From: Hyphomicrobiales bacterium
Lineage (GTDB): Bacteria; Pseudomonadota; Alphaproteobacteria; Rhizobiales; Beijerinckiaceae
Reading direction: 5' to 3'
DNA: 60,410 bases
NCBI GenBank assembly: GCA_027484605.1
Contig: JAIXSR010000160.1
Coordinates: forward strand, 1 to 60,410
The position numbers and the translations under genes are program-made. Within the stretch, counting starts at the first letter, position 1. Each line of letters starts with the position of its first letter. Below the pieces are notes generated by a model. It did no database searches, was not told where the DNA came from, and saw only the letters and a list, made by a program, of their open reading frames with translations. Positions 55,296-60,410 of the stretch are shown here, in pieces.

Positions 55296-55901
55296 TCAGG
55301 GCGCGAGCCATTCCTTGCGGATGAGGCTTGCGCCTTCCCAGGCAAAGATGGCCCGGCGATGCCCGCCATGGGCGAGGTAGAGCGTTTCCATGGTCTCGAC
55401 GGTGATCCGGAGAACCGCGAAATTGGCCTCGCCCTCCGCCAGTTCCGGCGAATGCGAGGCCGGCAGGGCGAAATCGCCACCCGCCCCGATGGGCGTGCCC
55501 GGCGCCGGCCGGGTGCCGTAGCATGCCTGGCTCATCGGCTGGGATTGCTGCCAGGCCTGGCGGGCCGCGTCATCGCCATGGCTGATCACGGCCAGGCCGG
55601 TCATCCGGACCTGCAGCTTCATGCCGGGGTCATAGACATGCACGGCCGCATGGGAATTGGCCGCGATCTCGGCCACCTTCCCGGCCCGGATATCCGTGTG
55701 GAACCGCAGCCGCCGGAGCGCAGGCTCGACGCCGCGCAGGATCATGGTGCGCAGGCGCGGGGCGCCGTCATGGCCGGATGTGGCGATGGTCGGATGGTGG
55801 AAGGCCGAGCGGCGCGCCGACGCCCCGACACCAAGGCAACGCCAGACCTCGGCGAGGGTGGCATCGAGATCATCCCAGGGGACGGTGCCGGGCTGCTGCA
55901 C
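55296..55901 (-). CDS. pyridoxamine-5'-phosphate-oxidase-like flavoprotein (Alr4036-type)
   Basis: 201 residues from GTG 55901, chosen because AGGGGGA lies 6 nt upstream inside the end of the LABN gene. FMN-site features: FHHPTIATSGHDGAPRLRTMILRGV (split: TIATSGHDG and RLRTMILRG, about 37-57), HTDIRAGKVAEI and VRMTGLAV. Alr4036-type proteins bind FMN, but their substrate is not fixed. Its start lies 3 nt before the LABN stop in the minus reading order. Confidence 0.75.
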   Translation of the reverse strand: MQQPGTVPWDDLDATLAEVWRCLGVGASARRSAFHHPTIATSGHDGAPRLRTMILRGVEPALRRLRFHTDIRAGKVAEIAANSHAAVHVYDPGMKLQVRMTGLAVISHGDDAARQAWQQSQPMSQACYGTRPAPGTPIGAGGDFALPASHSPELAEGEANFAVLRITVETMETLYLAHGGHRRAIFAWEGASLIRKEWLAP

Positions 55902-55903
55902 GA

Positions 55904-56248
55904 TCAATCCCCCTGCGAGGCCACCTTGCCGCGTTCGCGACGCTCTTTCGCGATCAGGGCGAGATTGCGGAAATAGATGAAGAAGCTCATCGCCTGGCCG
56001 AGAATGATCACAGGGTCGCGCTTGTGGATCCCATAGGCCAGCACGATCGCCGCGCCGCCGATCGAGAAGAACCAGAAGGCCAGCGGCACCACCGATCGCC
56101 CCGCGCGCTCGCTGGCGATCCATTGCACGATGAAGCGGGCAGCGAAGAGCAACTGCCCGAAAACGCCCAGCACGGCCCACCATGTGAAATTGGTGATGAA
56201 GACATCATGCAGGAACGAATTGAGATGGGTAGAAAGCTGGATCAGCAT
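55904..56248 (-). CDS. lipid-A-disaccharide-synthase N-terminal-like (LABN) membrane protein
   Basis: 114 residues with three hydrophobic segments. The family core is GQLLFAARFIVQWIASERAGRSVVP (split: LLFAARFIVQWI, ASERAGRSVVP, about 32-56) followed by FWFFSIGGA and ILGQAMSFFIYFRNL. These small proteins accompany GT2/GT39 pairs that modify lipid-linked glycans and may act as the flippase or partner. Confidence 0.85.
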   Translation of the reverse strand: MLIQLSTHLNSFLHDVFITNFTWWAVLGVFGQLLFAARFIVQWIASERAGRSVVPLAFWFFSIGGAAIVLAYGIHKRDPVIILGQAMSFFIYFRNLALIAKERRERGKVASQGD

Positions 56249-56249
56249 G

Positions 56250-57068
56250 TCAGGCTCCCGGCGCCACGCCGATCTCGACCACGGGCGGGGTGGGACGCTT
56301 CCGCTTGATCAGCCACCAGACGCCGGCCAGATCGAGCACACCAACCCGCAGACGGCCCCAGAAGCCGTAATTCGACACGCCGGACCCCCGGGGGCGATCG
56401 ACGACATCGAGATGCGCCACGACATGGCCTTCGCGCTTGACGAGCGCCGGCATGAAGCGATGGATCGCATCGAAATACGGCAAGGCGAGATAGACCTGCC
56501 GGGGAAAGGCCTTGAGGCCGCAGCCGGTATCCCGTGTGCCATCCTTCAGGATGGCGCCGCGGATCCGGTTGGCCTGCCGCGACTGCCAGCGCTTGAAGGG
56601 CGTGTCCTTCCGACCGACGCGCTGGCCCTGGACGATACCGACCTGCCCCTCGCCCTCCTGCAGCAGGCGGATCATCTGCGGGATGAAGGCGGGGTTGTTC
56701 TGGCCGTCGCCGTCCAGCGTGGCAATGTAGGTGCCGCGGGCGAAGCGCACGCCGGAGCGGATCGCTGCGGATTGCCCGCCGCTCCGGGCATGGCGGAGCT
56801 GGCGCAATTGCGGGTAGCTGCCGCGCAGATTGGCGAGGATGGTCGGCGTCTCGTCGGCCGAGCCGTCATCAACGAAGATCACCTCGAAAGCCGGCCCCGA
56901 TTCCAGCGCAGCGACAATCTCGGCCAGGAGCGGCGCCACATTGCCTTCCTCGTTCCGGACAGGAACGACCACCGAGACCAGCGGCACGGCCCCGGCAACG
57001 TCCCGGCCCTCGGGGGTGATATCAGCTTTGTCCACGCGGCGCTCCGTTCCTGGCTCAGCGGCGGACAT
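56250..57068 (-). CDS. glycosyltransferase family 2 (ArnC/DPM1-like)
   Basis: 272 residues from ATG 57068, overlapping the end of the GT39 gene by 14 bp. GT2 signatures VSVVVPVRNEEGNV (about 31), VIFVDDGSADET (about 66-77) and the DxD in ATLDGDGQNNP (about 117-127). It lacks the two C-terminal membrane helices of ArnC, resembling DPM1. It loads a sugar onto undecaprenyl phosphate for the GT39 enzyme. Confidence 0.88.
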   Translation of the reverse strand: MSAAEPGTERRVDKADITPEGRDVAGAVPLVSVVVPVRNEEGNVAPLLAEIVAALESGPAFEVIFVDDGSADETPTILANLRGSYPQLRQLRHARSGGQSAAIRSGVRFARGTYIATLDGDGQNNPAFIPQMIRLLQEGEGQVGIVQGQRVGRKDTPFKRWQSRQANRIRGAILKDGTRDTGCGLKAFPRQVYLALPYFDAIHRFMPALVKREGHVVAHLDVVDRPRGSGVSNYGFWGRLRVGVLDLAGVWWLIKRKRPTPPVVEIGVAPGA

Positions 57069-58800
57069 ACACGGCGATGTCGAGGACGCGCAACCGTCGC
57101 TGCTTGTCGAGCGCCGCATTGATGTTCACCCCCCGGACGCGGGTGACGAGGGCGGGCGCGGTCCGCCCCTGCAGGGCCGCGCGGAAGGCTTCCTCGGAAG
57201 CCCGCTCGATGAAGGCGATGCGGCAGCCCTCGCCCTCGCGATCGATGAAGGCGGCAGCGCCGGCAGCATCGGTCATCCGCAGTTCGGTCGCCGTGAGGAA
57301 GACGAGGCTCGGCTCGCGATAGCCAACCGTCGCATAGGCGGGGCTGGCACAGCCCGTGGCCCGGGCGGCCTCGGCGAGGCGCGGCGAGAGGTTGAAGGCC
57401 TTGAGCATGGGCAGCCCGTTCGGATAGGCGGCCAAAGTCAGCATCAGGCTGGCGGCCAGGCCGGCCACCAGCGCGCGGACCGGCTTGGCATGCCGTGCGA
57501 GCATCCAGGTGGCATAGAAGCCGAGGATCGCGGCGAGGATCAGGAACGGCAAGGCCAGGAACGGCAGCCGGAGGATGGCGAGGCCTTCCTCAAGCACAAG
57601 GAACAGCCCGGGCACGCCGATCAGGAAGACCAGCGGCACCAGCATCAGCAGGAAGGCCGCCAGCCCCCGCGCCCAACGCTGCTGCATCAGGCCCGACCGT
57701 TCGGCCGCGATCATGATGAGGATGGCGATGGCGGGATAGACTGGCAGGACGTAATGCGGAAGCTTGGTCGGCACGACCTCGAGGATCAGCCAGAACGGCA
57801 CGATCCAGGCGAGGAGGAAGGCCACGCCGTCATCCCGCCGCTCACGCCAGGCGAAGGGGATGGCCAGCAGGGCCAGCGGCGCTGCCGGCCAGAACGTCAC
57901 CCAGAATACACCGAGATAGGTGCCGGGCGGGGCGCCGTGCTTTTCCTGCGCCGAGCCGACCTTGGCCAGCATGTCCTTTCCGAGTGACTCGGCGAAGAAG
58001 CTGCTGCCGGCCTTGGCGAGCATCAGCGACAGCCAGGGCAGGACGACCAGCGCGACGATCAGCAGCCCGAGGCCCGGCCGCATGCCCTTTGCCCAGCCGA
58101 GATCCCGGTCGCGCCAAGCCATGACCGCGAGCGCGAGGACCGCAACAAACGGCGTGATCGGCCCCTTGATCAGGACGGCGGCTCCCATGGCCAGCCAGAA
58201 CAGCACGAGATGCCGCTGCGTCAGGCCGGGGGCGATACCCGGCGACCGGCTGGCCAGATAGGCCCGGGCCATGAAGCCGAAAGCGGCGACACTCAGCGCG
58301 CCGAGAACGGCATCGGTCTTGGCGAGGCGGGCCTCGACCCCGAGCAGCACGGAGCCCGCCATCATCAGCGCGGCCAGCAGCGCCCCCTCGCGGGAGAGGA
58401 AGGCCAGGGCGGCCCAGTAGGTCAGCAGCACCATCGCGATGGCGCCGAGGAAGGAGGGCACGCGGTAGAGGCCGATCGTCCGGCGGGCATCGGGCACGCC
58501 CAGCCACTCGCCGACCGAGACGGTGGCGCTCTGCAGCCAGTAGATGCCGACGGGCTTCTTGTGGCGCGCTTCCTCCTGGAAGCGGATATCGACGAAGTCC
58601 CCGGTCTCCAGCATCTGCTTCGAGGCCTGCGCGAAACGGGGCTCGTCGCGGTCCATCGGCTGGAGCGACATCTGCCCCGGCAGGAAGAAGCAGGCGGAGA
58701 GGAGCGTCAGCGCCAGCACCGCCCGGAGATGCGTGCGGGTCAGCGCATGAAGGACACCGCGCCAATCATGCTGGAACAGGGCCGAGACGGGATTGGGCAT
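57055..58800 (-). CDS. glycosyltransferase family 39 (ArnT/PMT-like)
   Basis: 581 residues with about 11-12 membrane helices. The first periplasmic loop carries the catalytic acidic pair in SLQPMDRDEPRFAQAS (DRDE, about 49-52) and HKKPVGIYWLQ (about 79). Transfers a polyprenyl-phosphate sugar to lipid A or another surface molecule. Heads the GT39-GT2-LABN-PNPOx unit. Confidence 0.88.
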   Translation of the reverse strand: MPNPVSALFQHDWRGVLHALTRTHLRAVLALTLLSACFFLPGQMSLQPMDRDEPRFAQASKQMLETGDFVDIRFQEEARHKKPVGIYWLQSATVSVGEWLGVPDARRTIGLYRVPSFLGAIAMVLLTYWAALAFLSREGALLAALMMAGSVLLGVEARLAKTDAVLGALSVAAFGFMARAYLASRSPGIAPGLTQRHLVLFWLAMGAAVLIKGPITPFVAVLALAVMAWRDRDLGWAKGMRPGLGLLIVALVVLPWLSLMLAKAGSSFFAESLGKDMLAKVGSAQEKHGAPPGTYLGVFWVTFWPAAPLALLAIPFAWRERRDDGVAFLLAWIVPFWLILEVVPTKLPHYVLPVYPAIAILIMIAAERSGLMQQRWARGLAAFLLMLVPLVFLIGVPGLFLVLEEGLAILRLPFLALPFLILAAILGFYATWMLARHAKPVRALVAGLAASLMLTLAAYPNGLPMLKAFNLSPRLAEAARATGCASPAYATVGYREPSLVFLTATELRMTDAAGAAAFIDREGEGCRIAFIERASEEAFRAALQGRTAPALVTRVRGVNINAALDKQRRLRVLDIAVYVRR

Positions 58801-59140
58801 CAGCGGTCACTCGCTTGGCCGGCCTTGGGCGCCGGCGGAGCGATTCCCCCGGGCGACCCTGCCGCTCACATTTTGATTCACCAGCAAAATCAACACGCCA
58901 TCGGACGTCGATCATGCGGACTTCGGAGGCGTATGTGCGCCCTCTGAGAATTTGATTCAAGACGACAATGACAGAAAGTCGCGATGGCCCGGCCGAAACC
59001 GAATCTTAACATCGGCGAGTCTATCTGCGCCGGCCCTGCACGGACCGTTCCGGCGATTTCCCTGCAACTTCCACCCGAACGGGCAAGACAATGTGCTTAG
59101 ACGGCACATGAAGTCGCGGAATCAATTTCTGAAGAAATAT
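58801..59140. other. intergenic region upstream of the GT39 gene
   Basis: No gene or RNA recognised. It is moderately AT-rich and presumably holds the GT39 promoter on the minus strand. Confidence 0.5.
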
Positions 59141-59159
59141 GGATAACGCTTTGTTATCC
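59141..59159 (-). terminator. terminator-like hairpin after tRNA-Arg
   Basis: Perfect 7-bp stem GGATAAC/GTTATCC with 5-nt loop, 8 nt past the tRNA 3' end on the minus strand, followed by ATATTTCTTC. Confidence 0.55.
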
Positions 59160-59167
59160 TGCGGTTT

Positions 59168-59244
59168 TGGCGACCCCTGCAGGGCTCGAACCTGCGACCT
59201 CATGCTTAGAAGGCACGCGCTCTATCCAGCTGAGCTAAGGGGCC
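59168..59244 (-). tRNA. tRNA-Arg(TCT), CCA encoded
   Basis: 77 nt. Acceptor stem GGCCCCT/AGGGGTC, discriminator G and genomic CCA (59168-59170). T-arm GCAGG TTCGAGC CCTGC and anticodon loop CTTCTAA give anticodon TCT, reading AGA. This is a rare codon in such a GC-rich genome. Confidence 0.95.
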
Positions 59245-59265
59245 GATCCGCGCGGGGCGCCGATC

Positions 59266-59574
59266 TCAATGCGTCCAGGTGCCGATCCGGTCGAACCGGA
59301 AATTGTCCGAATAGGCCATGGGGCGACGCGACGCCTGGCGCGGCTCCTCGACCCGGTAGGCCAGGCCGTTGCGGGTCGCATAGGCGATGGCCTCTTCCTT
59401 CGTCTCGAACCACAGCTTGACCTGCGAGAGCGTATCGGCGGAGCTGGTCCAGCCCATCAGCGGCTCGATGCTACGCGCCTGCCGGTCCGGCTCGAACTCG
59501 AGCAGCCAGCGCCCGGTCTTCGCCGTTCCGGACTGCATGGCCGTCTTGGCCGGGCAATAGATTCTGGCGGTCAT
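59266..59574 (-). CDS. NADH-dehydrogenase accessory protein, NDUFS4-like (ETC complex I subunit)
   Basis: 102 residues. The 'ETC complex I subunit' family core is seen in MTARIYCPAKTAMQSG, WLLEFEP and LMGWTSSADTLSQVKLWFETKEEAIAYATRNGL (split: GWTSSADTLSQVKLWF, about 41-56), ending FRFDRIGTWTH. It is the bacterial counterpart of mitochondrial NDUFS4 and is typical of alphaproteobacteria. Lies 22 nt upstream of nothing but the tRNA, so a separate unit. Confidence 0.9.
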   Translation of the reverse strand: MTARIYCPAKTAMQSGTAKTGRWLLEFEPDRQARSIEPLMGWTSSADTLSQVKLWFETKEEAIAYATRNGLAYRVEEPRQASRRPMAYSDNFRFDRIGTWTH

Positions 59575-59759
59575 TGCGGAGCCCCTTCTTCGATACGCCG
59601 CGACGGGCGAACCCGATTCGCGGCCGGACGTGAACCCCCGGGAGGCTGGCCCAAGGGCCGGGCCGGATCAACGGGATTCCGATGGTCAGGCGTTTGCACG
59701 CTCGCGCGGGGCGCGTCAACTGCCCGAAAGGGCTTCCTCCGGATCCGGGGATGCGAAGA

Positions 59760-59804
59760 TGGTCGGGGTAGCAGGATTCGAACCTACGACCTGTAGTACC
59801 CAAA
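59760..59804 (-). mobile_element. attachment-site-like 3' fragment of tRNA-Pro(TGG)
   Basis: 45 nt equal to a tRNA 3' end from the anticodon loop to CCA: loop TTTGGGT with anticodon TGG, stem ACTAC, variable AGGTC, T-arm GTAGG TTCGAAT CCTGC, acceptor TACCCCG, discriminator A, CCA. The sequence 5' of it (59805 onwards) cannot form the 5' half, so this is not a gene. It is the footprint left by integration at a tRNA. Confidence 0.8.
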
Positions 59805-59926
59805 CCTGTTACCAACCCTTGAAATATATAGCTTTTTCCTGTAAACTGAGTCTCATTCCAGGGCAAAATATCAATGACTTACGGGTGAATTGTAAACCGC
59901 CAAACGCCGGTTAGTTTGCGCTTTGG

Positions 59927-60410
59927 TCATTTGACCACACGCAATTGTGGCCTCGGCTTTTGAACCGGTTCAATTCCATAGAGCTGCTGTACGTCGCTCT
60001 CACTCATCCGAAGCAAGGCTGCAAAATCAGAGCATGAGTAGCCAAGTTCGTCTGCATGAAGCGACAAAACTTGACCGAAAAGTCGCGTTGGCTCGGGCGG
60101 AAATTGAGTCTCCTCTGGCTCCGTCTTTCGCCACCCTCTTGCACTCAATTGTCGCCACAAATATCCAGACTGGCTATCCGTAATCAGACCCGCAGCGCCC
60201 GCTCTATAAAGCAACGAAGCAACGGAGACTCGCCAGTAGCGCTTCAGCTGTACAAGGCGCTCAAGCGTCACCCGGCCACCGATGAGGTCCGATCGAAGTT
60301 GAGCCGCAGGTGCCAAGAACTCACCCGCGAAGGTATCGGCCTCCTCCTCCATGCTGTCGGTCGGGATGGAGTGCATGAGTAGATGACCAAGCTCGTGCGC
60401 CAGAGAATGA
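59927..60410 (-). CDS. ImmA/IrrE-type metalloprotease domain protein (partial, N-terminus off window)
   Basis: About 161 residues are visible; the frame stays open to the window edge. The edge-proximal codons read AHELGHLLMH, a HExxH zinc motif, followed by EEEADTFAGEFLAP, the conserved third-ligand segment of the family. The C-terminal part (FAALLRMSESDVQQLYG) resembles the usual tail. Such proteins often carry an N-terminal XRE helix-turn-helix and cleave phage or ICE repressors, so this could regulate the element. AT content and codon use differ from the rest of the window. Confidence 0.85.
   Translation of the reverse strand, partial: HSLAHELGHLLMHSIPTDSMEEEADTFAGEFLAPAAQLRSDLIGGRVTLERLVQLKRYWRVSVASLLYRAGAAGLITDSQSGYLWRQLSARGWRKTEPEETQFPPEPTRLFGQVLSLHADELGYSCSDFAALLRMSESDVQQLYGIEPVQKPRPQLRVVK

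Noticed and set aside
59760-59804. A functional tRNA-Pro gene
   Set aside because: Only the 3' half is present; the sequence on the 5' side cannot form the acceptor, D-arm or anticodon 5' strand.
59630-59914. Small protein with GFEPTT-like motif
   Set aside because: This peptide is a translation of the tRNA fragment, a common artefact.

Overview
The window is about 60 kb of GC-rich (roughly two-thirds G+C by eye) bacterial chromosome, densely coding and mostly on the minus strand. An AapJQMP-type general amino-acid transporter, an NDUFS4-type Complex I accessory protein, a ChrR-like cupin beside photolyase/CFA-type genes and several Cox/Xdh-type genes all point to an alphaproteobacterium, most likely Hyphomicrobiales (Rhizobiales). 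I cannot name the genus from sequence alone.

Layout. 1-689: partial FemAB/GNAT-like gene. 1031-9826: a transport and catabolic island with a polyamine-type ABC importer, two PuuE/NodB-type deacetylases, an NHL propeller, an ATZ/TRZ-type amidohydrolase and a divergent 5-hydroxyisourate-hydrolase-like protein. This gene content suggests uptake and hydrolysis of a cyclic ureide or other N-heterocycle. 9889-32502: a very tightly packed minus-strand supercluster. In transcription order it holds LivK, a degenerate Fe-ADH, an AraC regulator, LivH, LivM, LivG, a LivF-Tm-1 fusion, a Tm-1 partner TIM barrel, a giant repeat-bearing flotillin, two SRPBCC proteins, the FAD and 2Fe-2S subunits of a molybdenum hydroxylase, its large subunit split over two genes, CoxD- and CoxE-type maturation proteins, a TIM-barrel amidohydrolase, a lactonase-like MBL enzyme and an SMP-30/isochorismatase fusion. 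I read it as one uncharacterised import-oxidise-hydrolyse pathway, and it is the best candidate here for an undescribed system.

32739-37451: Gfo/Idh/MocA oxidoreductase, an SDR and a TRAP transporter (probably sugar-acid or polyol use). 37594-40840: an autotransporter and a secreted ankyrin protein. 40968-47360: a photo-oxidative-stress type cluster (photolyase, FAD oxidoreductase, DUF1365, CFA-like methylase, SDR, ChrR-like cupin lacking both Cys of its N-terminal zinc site). 47625-49273: AlaX editing protein and a 3-mercaptopyruvate sulfurtransferase. 49354-53756: the aapJQMP operon with a terminator hairpin between aapJ and aapQ. 54105-58800: cystathionine beta-lyase, an FMN-binding PNPOx-like protein and a three-gene membrane-glycan modification set (LABN domain, GT2, GT39).

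59168-60410: tRNA-Arg(TCT), the Complex I accessory gene, then a 45-nt 3' fragment of a tRNA-Pro(TGG) beyond which base composition drops and an ImmA/IrrE-type metalloprotease gene begins. This looks like one end of an integrated mobile element running off the window.
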